Assembly: GCA_963710645.1 (NCBI GenBank)
Contig: CAVQBD010000004.1
Location: 124,001-188,000 of the forward strand
From: FEB-10 sp963710645
Lineage (GTDB): Bacteria; Acidobacteriota; Thermoanaerobaculia; Thermoanaerobaculales; Sulfomarinibacteraceae
DNA length: 64,000 bases
Reading direction: 5' to 3'
This document shows, one piece after another, positions 36,003 through 45,469 of the stretch; position 1 is the first letter of the stretch; every line of letters begins with the position of its first letter. The position numbers were made by a program, and so were the translations under genes. The notes below the pieces were generated by a model, which searched no databases, was not told the origin of the DNA, and saw only the letters and a program-made list of their open reading frames with translations.

Positions 36003-37436
36003 GTGGAGCTCAAAGAGCTACTCATGTTCATGACCAAGAAGGGGGCCTCGGATCTGCATCTGAAGCCCATGAGACCTCCCCTGCTCCGAATCCAGGGTCG
36101 CCTCATCCCCATCAAGGCGAAACCAGTCAAGCCGAAGGAGGTCGAGGAGATGCTCTTCTCGATCCTCACCCCGGCCCAACAACGTCAGTTCGAGCAGCAC
36201 CAGGCCGTGGACCTCGGTTACGGCGTACCTGGAGTGGCGAGGTTCCGCTGCAACATGTATCTCCAACGAGGCACCATCGCGGCGGTCTTTCGAAGGGTCC
36301 CATTCGAGATCCAGGATGTGGACACCCTGAATCTGCCGGACGTCATCGAGACCTTCACCGACTACCCCGCGGGACTCGTGCTGGTGACCGGGCCCACCGG
36401 CTCGGGGAAATCCACCACCCTCGCAGCGTTACTTCGTAGGATCTCCCAGACCCGCGCCTGCCACGTGGTGACGATCGAAGATCCCATCGAATTTCTGTTC
36501 ACGGACGAAAAGGCCACCATCTCACAGCGCGAAATCGGCACCGACACGCCCTCCTTCAGGGAGGCGCTGCGCAACAGCGTTCGCCAAGACCCTGACGTGG
36601 TCATGGTGGGAGAGATGCGCGATCTGGAGACCATGTCCACCGTCATGACGGCGGCCGAGACCGGCCACCTGGTCTTCTCCACATTGCACACGAACTCGGC
36701 GGCCCAGACCGTTGACCGGATCATAGACAGTTTCCCATCGGACCAGCAGGTACAGGTCCGCGGCCAGCTCGCACTCGTGCTGCGGGCGATCGTGTCCATG
36801 CAGCTCGTGGAGCGAAAGGACGGAAGCGAACGTCTTCCTGCCTGCGAGATCATGATCAACTCACCGAAGATTCAGAAACACATCGAACTCGGCGAGATCA
36901 AGGAAATCGCCGAGGAGATGGAGAGTTCGGTGAGCTATTACCACATGCAGACCATGAATCAATCACTGATCGCATTGCTCGCCTACGACGTCATCACCTA
37001 TGAGCAGGCCGTCAATGCGTCCCTCGACCCGGATGATCTTTCGCTCAAGCTGCGGAAGATGTTCCCGAAGATCGAAGACCGTTTCAGGGAGGGAGACATG
37101 TCCCCGTCGCCTGCAGATTTTTCGCAGATCACCGAGCTTCTCGAAACCAAAAAACTCTACGAAGATGCAGAAGAACGCCATCGTCTCAAGCTGGCGGAGA
37201 AGGAAGAACAGCTCAGGGACCTCGAGGTCGAAATCGCCGAACTCCGCGGTTCACTGGTGGAGAGCAGCGAGGGCGACGAGGAGTGGGAGCGCAAGCTCGA
37301 AGCGGCGGAGGCTGAGGCCGGCAGGATCCGGGAGGAGTCCCAGCAGAAGATCAACCTCCTCAACGAGCGGATCCGGGAGCTCAATCAAAAGGTCCAAAAC
37401 GGCGGCAAGGCCGGCGCGGGGTTCTTCAAGAGGTAG
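36003..37436 (+). CDS. PilT/PilU-like twitching-motility ATPase with C-terminal coiled coil
   Basis: A 477-residue protein from GTG 36003. The secretion ATPase core (residues 1-360) has Walker A GPTGSGKSTT (130-139), an ASP box DPIEFLF, Walker B DPDVVMVGEMRD and HTNSAAQTVDRII (His box). PilT and PilU are usually 340-400 residues. The last ~110 residues (about 365-470), beyond the core, are a charged heptad-rich coiled coil (EERHRLKLAEKEEQLRDLE...). The extension is unusual. A retraction role for type IV pili is likely. Confidence 0.88.
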   Translation: MELKELLMFMTKKGASDLHLKPMRPPLLRIQGRLIPIKAKPVKPKEVEEMLFSILTPAQQRQFEQHQAVDLGYGVPGVARFRCNMYLQRGTIAAVFRRVPFEIQDVDTLNLPDVIETFTDYPAGLVLVTGPTGSGKSTTLAALLRRISQTRACHVVTIEDPIEFLFTDEKATISQREIGTDTPSFREALRNSVRQDPDVVMVGEMRDLETMSTVMTAAETGHLVFSTLHTNSAAQTVDRIIDSFPSDQQVQVRGQLALVLRAIVSMQLVERKDGSERLPACEIMINSPKIQKHIELGEIKEIAEEMESSVSYYHMQTMNQSLIALLAYDVITYEQAVNASLDPDDLSLKLRKMFPKIEDRFREGDMSPSPADFSQITELLETKKLYEDAEERHRLKLAEKEEQLRDLEVEIAELRGSLVESSEGDEEWERKLEAAEAEAGRIREESQQKINLLNERIRELNQKVQNGGKAGAGFFKR

Positions 37437-37547
37437 TTACGGGTTAAGGGTTCCGGGTTGACCGCAATCCAACGGGAGCATCGAATTCGGAACCCTAAAA
37501 CCTGAACCCGGAACTCGGAACTCGGAACCGGGGTATCGCACATAGGA

Positions 37548-38903
37548 CTACCCGAGGAGAATCAAGACTCCGGTAGCAACACCGAAATAGACGGCCAGGG
37601 CCAACGAGTCGTTGATTGTCGACACCAGCGGCCCCGAGGCCACAGCCGGGTCGATACCGACCAGGTCCAGCACGATGGGCATGGAGGCGCCAAGGAAGCT
37701 CGCCGCCGACATCCCGATGGCCATCGCGATCCCCAGCCCCAGCCCAATCATCGGATCATGTTGCGACAGCACAGCGAGGGCGGATGCCACGGCACCGCAC
37801 ACCAACCCCATGACCAGAGCCACCGTAATCTCCCTCAGGACGTGTCGCAGGAAACGGGTCCGCGGCAGTGTGTCGAGGGCCAGCCGGCGGATTGTCGTCG
37901 TGGCAGATTGGAGGGAAGTATTCCCCGCCATGGCCATGATGGCAGCGGTGAAAACCGACATCTGTTCATACAGCCCGATCCGACCCTTGGCCATCTGCAG
38001 AACCATGGTGGACAGCTGGGTGCCGCCGAGGCATATCAGAAGCCACGGCAGACGGTACCGGGCGATGTGAAAGATGGACTCCGACTCCTCTTCCTCGGCC
38101 GACGATCCGGCCATCTTGTAGATGTCCTCGGTCGCTTCCTCCTCGATGACGTCGAGGACGTCGTCCACCGTCACCGAGCCCAGCAACCGACCCATGGCGT
38201 CCACCACCGGGATGGCCATGAAACCGTACTTGTCCACCAGATCCGCAACCTCTTCCTGGTCGGCGTCCACCGGCACCGAGATCACGTCGCCGCTCATGAT
38301 GTTGCCGAGCTCAGCAGCGGGGTGGGCGGTGACCAGTCGGCGAAGCCGGACGAACCCAAGCAGCCGTCGGTCCTCGTCCACCACGTAAAGCGCCGCCGTC
38401 ACGGTGTCCTCGGCGGCTTGTCGGAGATATTGGATGGCATCATCCACCGTTGCCGCCGGATGGAGAGCCACGACCTCCGGGTTCATGATGCCGCCGGCCG
38501 TATCTTCGGGATAGGCAAGGAGGTGGCGCAGCACCTCCTCGTCCTCTTCGGAGATATGGTGCAGCACCTGTTCCGATTCGTCGACCTCGAGCTCACCGAT
38601 CAGGTCGGCGGCCTCGTCAGCCGGCATCGCCTCGGCGATCCGCGCCAAACGTTCGGGCTCGATATCGTCCACGAGTTCGGCACGGATCGAGGGGGTGGTG
38701 TCCGTCAGAACGGCGCCTGCCGCGACGTGATCCAGAGCGGACATCACGCGCTGACGGTCGTCCACCGACAACAGGTCAAGCCACTCCGCGACGTCCTCTG
38801 GACGGACCAACCGCAGGAATATCCGCAGTGACTCCTCTTCGCCCTCGCTCAAAAGGGCGTGGAGTTCCTCGGACAGGCCCCGTTCGCTGGTGTATTCGAC
38901 CAT
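37548..38903 (-). CDS. mgtE: Magnesium transporter MgtE
   Basis: A 451-residue protein. The N-terminal superhelix domain (about 15-130) with ELEVDESEQVLHHI repeats leads into a CBS pair (about 140-260; TAGGIMNPEVVALHPAATVDDA, GNIMSGDVISVPVDADQEEVADLVDKYG) and five membrane helices. GNTSLQSATTTIRRLALD corresponds to the ion-pore helix motif. The CBS part senses Mg. Its promoter should lie around 38904-38993, where only GACTAGG-type repeats were seen. Confidence 0.92.
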   Translation of the reverse strand: MVEYTSERGLSEELHALLSEGEEESLRIFLRLVRPEDVAEWLDLLSVDDRQRVMSALDHVAAGAVLTDTTPSIRAELVDDIEPERLARIAEAMPADEAADLIGELEVDESEQVLHHISEEDEEVLRHLLAYPEDTAGGIMNPEVVALHPAATVDDAIQYLRQAAEDTVTAALYVVDEDRRLLGFVRLRRLVTAHPAAELGNIMSGDVISVPVDADQEEVADLVDKYGFMAIPVVDAMGRLLGSVTVDDVLDVIEEEATEDIYKMAGSSAEEEESESIFHIARYRLPWLLICLGGTQLSTMVLQMAKGRIGLYEQMSVFTAAIMAMAGNTSLQSATTTIRRLALDTLPRTRFLRHVLREITVALVMGLVCGAVASALAVLSQHDPMIGLGLGIAMAIGMSAASFLGASMPIVLDLVGIDPAVASGPLVSTINDSLALAVYFGVATGVLILLG

Positions 38904-38993
38904 GAATCCCTCGACGGGTCAGTGTACATGACCGGGGACTAGGGTCTAGAGGCTAGGATCTAGTCCCTAGCCCCTTGGATAGGTGGGAGGGGG

Positions 38994-39890
38994 TCATTCG
39001 AGATTCTGGACCTGCTCACGAAGGCGCTCTGTTGCGACCTTGGCCTCCACCAGACGTTCGGCCATCCCCACCTCGCGGCACTTGGAGCCCAGGGTATTGA
39101 GTTCGCGATGGATCTCCTGACACAGAAAGTCCAGCGTCCGGCCCACAGTGCCACCCTGGTTGAGGCGTTCTTCAAAAGTCTCGAAATGTGACCTCAGCCG
39201 GGTCACTTCCTCGGATACATCGCTGCGATCGGCCAACAGCGCCGCCTCCTGGATCACCCTCTCGGGGTCGGCGCTGACCTCCGGGCCGAGCAATCGTTCG
39301 ATGCGTTCTTTGAGCCTGGCGAAGATTTTGCCCCGGATCTCCTCGAGCTCTGGGTCGAGCTCTTCGAGAAAGACCGTCAAACGGCCCAGCTCGTGGACGA
39401 GCTGTTCGGCCAACCTCGCAGCCTCCTCGTTCCTCATGGAGACAAACTCCGACATGGCCTCGCGCACCACGGCCTCCAAGGAATCCGTCTCCTTTTCGTC
39501 CAACCGAGTCTCCCGGGCCGCCACCGTCACCAGTCCCGGAATAGACAGCACATCTCGGAGCTGGATGGTGATCTCGCCACCCGCGGCAGACTCCACGCGG
39601 TGCAGATCCTCGAGGACGTTGGACAACGCCTCGCCGTCCACAAGCGTCGTGGTCCCTGAGGGCGCCGTCTTCTCCAAGTTGATCTGGACCGTGACTCGCC
39701 CGCGCTGGACTCCTGAGGACACTATGGAACGCACCGCAGCCTCCAGTTCAGGAGTCTCCTCCCGGAGATTGGTCCTCACCTGGATATCGAGGTACTTGTG
39801 GTTGACGGACCGGATCACAACCGATGCCGAGAACCTCGGAGACAGCTCACCGCGTCCCCTGCCGAATCCGGTCATGCTCGCCAGTGCCAT
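38994..39890 (-). CDS. YicC-family endoribonuclease
   Basis: A 298-residue protein with the family opening SMTGFGRG, the RSVNHKYLDIQVR segment and the C-terminal RTLDFLCQEIHRELNTLGSKC. YicC proteins (YicC/YloC) are recently described as endoribonucleases. The ATG at 39890 is chosen for GGAGG spaced 5 nt upstream. Confidence 0.92.
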   Translation of the reverse strand: MALASMTGFGRGRGELSPRFSASVVIRSVNHKYLDIQVRTNLREETPELEAAVRSIVSSGVQRGRVTVQINLEKTAPSGTTTLVDGEALSNVLEDLHRVESAAGGEITIQLRDVLSIPGLVTVAARETRLDEKETDSLEAVVREAMSEFVSMRNEEAARLAEQLVHELGRLTVFLEELDPELEEIRGKIFARLKERIERLLGPEVSADPERVIQEAALLADRSDVSEEVTRLRSHFETFEERLNQGGTVGRTLDFLCQEIHRELNTLGSKCREVGMAERLVEAKVATERLREQVQNLE

Positions 39891-39998
39891 CATTGCCTCC
39901 AACGCCAACACCCTACCTCCCTTTGTTTGTTTTCGCCATCTGACCCGAGCCCCAGCAACCGGTAGGACTCGTGGCCCGACCTCGCTACACTGTTCCGC

Positions 39999-40631
39999 GT
40001 GGACCATGTCCTTTGGAAGAATGACGCTGACCCCGCTTGCCAGCTGCGCGATCTGGTTGCACGGACAACCGAGCCCGGTGTGATGGTCGTCCGGTTCGGC
40101 GGCGGCCCATCATCTGGACACCTTTCTTGGAGAGACCTCGAACCGTGGACCCGCAGCCGCGCCATCACTGCCTCTGTGATCCACGGAGACGTCGAGGCGC
40201 CGGGTCTCGACGTGGCTCTCCTATGTGATCTGGTATTCGTGCACAGCGAGTCCGCGATCATTTTAGGCGCGCTCGACCAAAAGCCCTCGGCCGCCTTGGT
40301 CTGGGCGCTGGCACGGGCCGGTCGTGCAGCCTTGGCTCGTGGCCTGCTCGACGACGGGCACATAACCGCCGAGGAGGCGGTCCGCCTCGGACTCGCCCAT
40401 GAGGTCGTTGCCTCCACCGATCACCTTCCGCTGCCGATTCCGTCATCGCTCGCCGCCCTGACGGCGGCGCGGGATCTCATGCGAAGCCGGGCCGGCGGCA
40501 GGTCAGGGCTCGCTTTGGAGCTGGCTACATTCCGGCTCCTATTTGCCTCCGGCGATCCCGAGGAGGGCGCCCGGGCCTTTCTCGAACGCCGCCCCCCGTC
40601 CTTCCCACCCGGGGCAGGGGCTAGCCCCTAG
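39999..40631 (+). CDS. Crotonase-fold (enoyl-CoA hydratase/isomerase-like) protein
   Basis: A 210-residue protein from GTG 39999. GDVEAPGLDVALLCDLVFVHSESAII is the crotonase oxyanion-hole region, and GLLDDGHITAEEAVRLGLAHEVV the following helix. It is shorter than the usual 255-270 residues and the first beta strands look abbreviated. An acyl-CoA dehydrogenase starts about 60 bp downstream, so a shared acyl-CoA pathway is likely. Confidence 0.75.
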   Translation: MDHVLWKNDADPACQLRDLVARTTEPGVMVVRFGGGPSSGHLSWRDLEPWTRSRAITASVIHGDVEAPGLDVALLCDLVFVHSESAIILGALDQKPSAALVWALARAGRAALARGLLDDGHITAEEAVRLGLAHEVVASTDHLPLPIPSSLAALTAARDLMRSRAGGRSGLALELATFRLLFASGDPEEGARAFLERRPPSFPPGAGASP

Positions 40632-40689
40632 CCCCTTCTGAGGTATCCTTCACCTCGATCCGCCCCACATGACTCCGGAGGACGCGCTC

Positions 40690-41844
40690 ATGGAATTCAG
40701 CCTCACCGACGAACAACAGATGGTCCTCGAGATGGTTCGCTCCTTCGCTGAGGAGCAGGTGCGGCCCGGAGCCGCCGCTCGGGACCTGAGCTGCGAATTT
40801 CCCGGCGCCCTGTTTCGTCAGATGGGCGAACTCGGACTGCTCGGAATGTTCGTCCCCGAAGAGTACGGCGGATCCGGCATGGACGGGATGTCGTACATCT
40901 TGGCGGTGGAACAGCTCGCCCGGGTGGATGCTTCGGTGGCGGTTGGCATGTCGGTCACGAACTCCGTCTGCTGTTGGCCGATCATGACCTTTGGCACCGA
41001 GGATCAGAAGCACCGGTATCTCCCGCCCCTCGCCGGAGGTGAAAGCTTGGGCGGATTCATGCTCACCGAACCCGAGGCCGGCTCCGACGCAGCGAGCCTC
41101 AGTACCCGGTACAGGGATGCCGGAGACCACTGGGTGCTGGACGGATCGAAGGCCTGGATCACCAATGCAGGAGTCGGACGCACCTTTGTTTGTATGGCCA
41201 CCAAAGACCCCAATCTCGGGCATCGTGGAATCTCGGCCTTCATCGTCGACGCCGATCAGGAGGGAGTCGTCGTGGGGACACCCGAGGACAAGATGGGGCT
41301 CAGGGCGTCCAAGACCTGCATGGTGAACCTGGAGGGCGCCATCGTTCCCAAGGACGCCATGCTCGGCGACGAGGGTCAGGGCTTTTTGATTGCCCTCGCC
41401 ACCCTCGATCACAGTCGCCTCGGGATCGCCGCCCAGGCCATAGGCATCGCCCAGGCGGCGCTGGAGGAGTCTCTTCGCTACGCACGGGATCGTCGGCAGT
41501 TCGGCCGGGCGATCATGGATCACCAGGCGATCGCATTCCGGCTGGCGGATATGGACACCCGGATCGCCGCCGCCCGCGCCCTGCTGGCAGCGGCGGTCCA
41601 TGCCCAGGACCGGCCAGGACGGCACTCCCACGAATCCGCGCGCGCCAAGCTCTTCGCGTCGGAGATGTGCAACCAGGTGGTGGGCTGGGGTGTTCAAATC
41701 CACGGCGGGTATGGTTACTCCCGCGAATACACCATCGAACGGCTGTATCGCGACGCCAAGGTCACGACCATCTACGAGGGCACCTCCGAGGTCCAGAAGA
41801 TGGTGATTGCGAAGGCGCTCAAGGAGTTCGCCAAAGGCCTCTAG
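40690..41844 (+). CDS. Acyl-CoA dehydrogenase (short-chain type)
   Basis: A 384-residue FAD enzyme. It begins MEFSLTDEQQMVLEMVRSFAEEQV, contains FMLTEPEAGSDAASLSTRY, CDNG-type FAD segment SLGGFMLTEPEAGSD, HSRLGIAAQAIGIAQAAL, RRQFGRAIMDHQAIAFRLADM, and ends GYGYSREYTIERLYRDAKVTTIYEGTSEVQKMVIAKAL. The catalytic glutamate sits in YEGTSEVQ, as in short/butyryl-CoA dehydrogenases. ATG 40690 follows an upstream in-frame ATG at 40669; the later one matches the family N-terminus. Confidence 0.93.
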   Translation: MEFSLTDEQQMVLEMVRSFAEEQVRPGAAARDLSCEFPGALFRQMGELGLLGMFVPEEYGGSGMDGMSYILAVEQLARVDASVAVGMSVTNSVCCWPIMTFGTEDQKHRYLPPLAGGESLGGFMLTEPEAGSDAASLSTRYRDAGDHWVLDGSKAWITNAGVGRTFVCMATKDPNLGHRGISAFIVDADQEGVVVGTPEDKMGLRASKTCMVNLEGAIVPKDAMLGDEGQGFLIALATLDHSRLGIAAQAIGIAQAALEESLRYARDRRQFGRAIMDHQAIAFRLADMDTRIAAARALLAAAVHAQDRPGRHSHESARAKLFASEMCNQVVGWGVQIHGGYGYSREYTIERLYRDAKVTTIYEGTSEVQKMVIAKALKEFAKGL

Positions 41845-41957
41845 GCGAGACCGAAGTTCCGAGTTACGGGTTCCGGGTTGTCCCCCACCCTGCCGGAGAA
41901 CCAACCCGGAACTCGTGACTACAATCACCGCTACGCCCATCGCTATCGGAGGTTTCG

Positions 41958-42506
41958 ATGCAATCGAAGATCATGGAGACGCGTGTCGTTCACGGCTGCA
42001 CGGTCCGTGCCGTACTCGGCGATCTCACCGCGGAGCGGGTCGATGCCATCGTCAACCCAGCCAACAGCCATCTCGCCCACGGCGGCGGCCTGGCGGGTGC
42101 CATCGTGGGCCGCGGCGGATCGATCATCCAGGATCAGTCGAACGAACTGGCGCCCGTTCCGGTGGGCGGCGCAGCGGCCACCTCGGCCGGCACATTGCCC
42201 TGCCGGTGGGTGATTCACGCGGTGGGTCCCCAATGGGGCGAGGGCGACGAGGAAGCCAAACTCCGCGCGGCGGTGACCTCCAGTCTGGAAGAGGCGGTTG
42301 TTCTCGGCGCCCGGTCGCTCGCCATACCGGCCATTTCAACCGGGATCTTCGGCTATCCAAAGAAATCAGGCACCCGGATCATCGTGGATACGGTGTGCCG
42401 GTGGCTGGAAAAGAGGGCCGACAGCGATCTCAACGAAATCCGGCTGACTGCATTGGACGAGCCCACAGCTACCTTGTTTGCCCGGGCCCTTCGCACCCAA
42501 TCTTGA
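41958..42506 (+). CDS. Macro-domain ADP-ribose-binding protein
   Basis: A 182-residue single macro domain. GDLTAERVDAIVNPANSHLAHGGGLAGAIVGRGGSII and PAISTGIFGYPKKSGTRII are the ADP-ribose-binding loops; AND asparagine and GGGL match O-acetyl-ADP-ribose deacetylase-type proteins. It probably removes ADP-ribose or O-acetyl-ADP-ribose. No partner ADP-ribosyltransferase is seen nearby. Confidence 0.9.
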   Translation: MQSKIMETRVVHGCTVRAVLGDLTAERVDAIVNPANSHLAHGGGLAGAIVGRGGSIIQDQSNELAPVPVGGAAATSAGTLPCRWVIHAVGPQWGEGDEEAKLRAAVTSSLEEAVVLGARSLAIPAISTGIFGYPKKSGTRIIVDTVCRWLEKRADSDLNEIRLTALDEPTATLFARALRTQS

Positions 42507-42591
42507 TCCCGCAAGCAACCACCGTGCCGGATCCGCCATCTGAGATCAGAAAATTCGCCAAATTTTTCCATAAGTGATTTTAATATAATCA

Positions 42592-42622
42592 TTTACATCA
42601 AATTCTCAAAATGTGCTAAAAT
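42592..42622 (+). promoter_or_regulatory. Possible promoter of pepA in an AT-rich island
   Basis: TTTACA (42592-42597) and TAAAAT (42617-42622) are separated by 19 bp within the AT-rich stretch 42545-42625, which stands out against the GC-rich surroundings. The ATG is 37 bp downstream of the -10. The match is partial. Confidence 0.4.
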
Positions 42623-42659
42623 TCGCGGCCGAATCGCAGAGGGAGGGTCCACTCACCCA

Positions 42660-44150
42660 ATGGCTGATCTATACCAGTACCGAACCGAATTGGAAGAGCC
42701 GCTCGACTGCCTCTATATCTTGCAGTGTTCCGGCTCGAATCCCGTCAACGGGCTCGAATTCACCACCAAAGACAAGAAGTGCCTCAATCAGAAGGCCAAG
42801 GCCCTCGCCCCCAAGGGCGAGGAGGGCGAGCTGATCTCGGGCGAATGCCCGCTGTCGCTGGCCCATCGGCTGACCTTTGTCGGTGTCGGCGAGGAGAAGA
42901 ACCTCACCCACGCAAAGCTCAGGACCGCGCTGAGCCGGGTCATGCGTCAGTCCACCAGGAATCGCGAGTACCAGATCGGGCTTGCCATCCCGGTGCGCGT
43001 GCGCGGGCTCACAGACGGTGAGTCGCGGCTCTTCGCCCTTCGGGAGGCTTCGATCGCGGACTACACATTCGACGTCTTCAAGTCGAAGAAGAACGAGTTC
43101 GACAAGATCGACGGCCTGCACATCATCCCGCTCGCCGGCGAGACTGAGGAGGAGCTCGAGGAGCGGCTGAAGTCGGTGCGTCTGCTGCGGACTTCGGTCC
43201 AGCTGACCCGCGACCTGGCCAACCGGCCGGGCAACGACCTCACACCCGAAGCCCTGGCCGCGGCAACCAAAGAAATGGCCGACGGCGTCAATGGTCTTCG
43301 GATCACCGTGCTCGGCATCAAGGAACTCCAAAAAGAGAACATGGGCGGGGTGCTTGGTGTGGCACAGGGTTCTGCGGAGGAGCCCCGCGTCATTGTAATC
43401 GAGCACCGTCCCAAGAAACCGAAGAAATCGGTGGTGCTCGTCGGCAAGGGTGTGACCTTCGACAGCGGTGGGATCTCCCTCAAACCGGCCAAAGGCATGG
43501 ACGAAATGAAGTTCGACATGTCCGGGGCGGCAACCGTGATCGGCATCATGCGCGCCGTCGCCGAGCTCGAGCTGCCATTGAAGGTGGTGGGGCTGGTTCC
43601 GGCCGCAGAGAACATGCCGTCAGGCACCGCCATCAAGCCCGGCGATATCCTGACCATGGCCAGCGGCAAAACGGTTGAGGTGGACAACACCGATGCCGAG
43701 GGACGGCTGTTGCTCGCCGACGCCCTCCATTACGCCGACCGATTCAACCCGGATGTGGTGCTCGATTTCGCCACTCTCACCGGGGCGTGCGTGGTGGCCC
43801 TCGGTCACGAGGCCGCCGGCATCATGGGCAATGACGACGAGTTGGTGAACACCCTCCGCGACATCGGGGAGAAAGTCGGCGAACGGGTCTGGCAGCTGCC
43901 GCTGTATGACGAGTACGTAAGTTACTTAAAGAGCGAGTGGGCGGATTTGAAGAACACCGGCAGCCGCTGGGGCGGCGTGGTGACCGCGGGCACCTTCCTC
44001 AAGCAGTTCGTGCCTGAAAAAGTCTCCTGGGCCCACCTGGACATCGCCGGCGTGGCCTACCACGACAAGGAACACAATGGTCTGCCCAAGGGCGCCTCTG
44101 GATTCGGAGTGGTTCTGACCGTGGCGTACCTCCAACAGCTCTTGAAGTGA
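42660..44150 (+). CDS. pepA: Leucyl aminopeptidase
   Basis: A 496-residue M17 metallopeptidase. VLVGKGVTFDSGGISLKPAKGMDEMKFDMSGA carries the first metal ligands and NTDAEGRLLLADAL the family signature with the second ligands. The N-terminal region is more divergent. PepA releases N-terminal amino acids from peptides. A strong terminator at 44159 follows. An AT-rich promoter region precedes it. Confidence 0.95.
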   Translation: MADLYQYRTELEEPLDCLYILQCSGSNPVNGLEFTTKDKKCLNQKAKALAPKGEEGELISGECPLSLAHRLTFVGVGEEKNLTHAKLRTALSRVMRQSTRNREYQIGLAIPVRVRGLTDGESRLFALREASIADYTFDVFKSKKNEFDKIDGLHIIPLAGETEEELEERLKSVRLLRTSVQLTRDLANRPGNDLTPEALAAATKEMADGVNGLRITVLGIKELQKENMGGVLGVAQGSAEEPRVIVIEHRPKKPKKSVVLVGKGVTFDSGGISLKPAKGMDEMKFDMSGAATVIGIMRAVAELELPLKVVGLVPAAENMPSGTAIKPGDILTMASGKTVEVDNTDAEGRLLLADALHYADRFNPDVVLDFATLTGACVVALGHEAAGIMGNDDELVNTLRDIGEKVGERVWQLPLYDEYVSYLKSEWADLKNTGSRWGGVVTAGTFLKQFVPEKVSWAHLDIAGVAYHDKEHNGLPKGASGFGVVLTVAYLQQLLK

Positions 44151-44158
44151 GTTCGGAC

Positions 44159-44181
44159 CGGTCCGCTATGGACCGTTTTTT
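44159..44181 (+). terminator. Intrinsic terminator of pepA
   Basis: CGGTCC/GGACCG with a GCTAT loop (44159-44175) followed by six T residues, 8 bp beyond the pepA stop. Confidence 0.85.
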
Positions 44182-44196
44182 CATTTGTGGTGGAAG

Positions 44197-44218
44197 CGCC
44201 GCCCCCCGGGCGGCGTTT
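44197..44218 (+). terminator. Second GC-rich hairpin between pepA and dusB
   Basis: A perfect 8-bp stem CGCCGCCC/GGGCGGCG with a CCC loop followed by TTT. It could be a backup terminator or lie in the dusB 5' region. Its role is uncertain. Confidence 0.4.
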
Positions 44219-44238
44219 CCCATTCTGAGGTTGAAGGA

Positions 44239-45384
44239 ATGACGACCCTCACGTCGGACGTGCCGGCCACCGCCATCGGGCCGTTGGAGCTCTCGCCTCC
44301 TGTGGTCCTGGCGCCCATGGCCGGCGTCACCAATTTTCCATTTCGAGCCCTGTGCCGACGATTCGGCGCCGCCCTTTTCGTGTCGGAGATGATCACCGCT
44401 CGGCCGTTGGTCCACGGCGCTCGAAAGGCCCGCAAGCTGGCGGACTTCGGCCCCGACGAGTCACCCAGGAGCCTGCAACTTTACGGTGTCGATCCTCACT
44501 ACATCGGCGAAGCAGTGCGCTGGCTTGTTGGCGAGGGGCGGGTTGATCACATCGACCTCAACTTCGGATGCCCGGTGCGAAAGGTCACCCGCCGCGGGGG
44601 AGGATCCGCAATTCCGGTCAAGCCAAAGCTCTTGCGGGCGATCATCCGCGCGGCGGTCTCCAACGCCGAACGGATCCCGGTCACCATCAAGTTCAGAATG
44701 GGCATCCACGACGAACTGCTCACCTTTCGCCACACCGGCTTGATCGCCGAGGAGGAGGGTTGTGCCGCCATCACCCTACACGCCAGAACCGCTGCCCAGC
44801 TCTATGACGGCGAGGCCCGGTGGGAGGCAATCGCCGAGCTGAAGGACCTGGTCCGAACCATCCCCGTCTTCGGCAACGGCGACATCTGGCGCGCCGAGGA
44901 CGCCATCCGGATGATGGGCGAGACCGGCTGTGACGGGGTGGTCATCGGTCGCGGTTGTCTCGGCCGGCCATGGCTGTTCCGGGATCTGGTGGATGCCTTC
45001 GAAGGCCGACCGCCGCAGCCCGGCCCGACCTTCGGCGAGGTGGCGGACATTATGCTCGAACATGCCCGATTACTGGCTGACTGGTTCGGCGCGGAAAAGC
45101 TGTCCATGCTGGCCTTCCGCAAGCACGCGGGCTGGTACACCAGGGGATTTCGCAACAGCGCTCCTCTCCGGGATCGCTTGATGCGGGTCGAGACCCTGGC
45201 CGAGCTCAACGACGCTCTCGACAAGATCGACCGGAATGAACCCTATCCGGCCAACGCACACGAGGTCCGCCGAGGTAAGCGGGCTGGGACTCAGAGGGTG
45301 GTGCTGCCTGACGGGTTCCTCGACGACCTCGACGACGCCACGCCGCCCAACCCCGAAGCAGAGGACCCGGTCTCCGGCGGCTGA
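44239..45384 (+). CDS. dusB: tRNA-dihydrouridine synthase
   Basis: A 381-residue FMN enzyme that reduces uridine in tRNA to dihydrouridine. LAPMAGVTNFPFRALCRRFGA is the FMN site, HIDLNFGCPVRKVTRRGGGSA the conserved DLNFGCP motif with catalytic Cys, and FGNGDIWRAEDAIRMM the phosphate-binding loop. GAAGGA lies just before the ATG at 44239. Confidence 0.93.
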   Translation: MTTLTSDVPATAIGPLELSPPVVLAPMAGVTNFPFRALCRRFGAALFVSEMITARPLVHGARKARKLADFGPDESPRSLQLYGVDPHYIGEAVRWLVGEGRVDHIDLNFGCPVRKVTRRGGGSAIPVKPKLLRAIIRAAVSNAERIPVTIKFRMGIHDELLTFRHTGLIAEEEGCAAITLHARTAAQLYDGEARWEAIAELKDLVRTIPVFGNGDIWRAEDAIRMMGETGCDGVVIGRGCLGRPWLFRDLVDAFEGRPPQPGPTFGEVADIMLEHARLLADWFGAEKLSMLAFRKHAGWYTRGFRNSAPLRDRLMRVETLAELNDALDKIDRNEPYPANAHEVRRGKRAGTQRVVLPDGFLDDLDDATPPNPEAEDPVSGG

Positions 45385-45469
45385 TCCGTTGAATCCGAGC
45401 CTTGAAGCTCGAAACCCTGGGCCGAGACGACAGTATCGAAAAGCCTGATGACTGCGTTATCCTGTTGCT

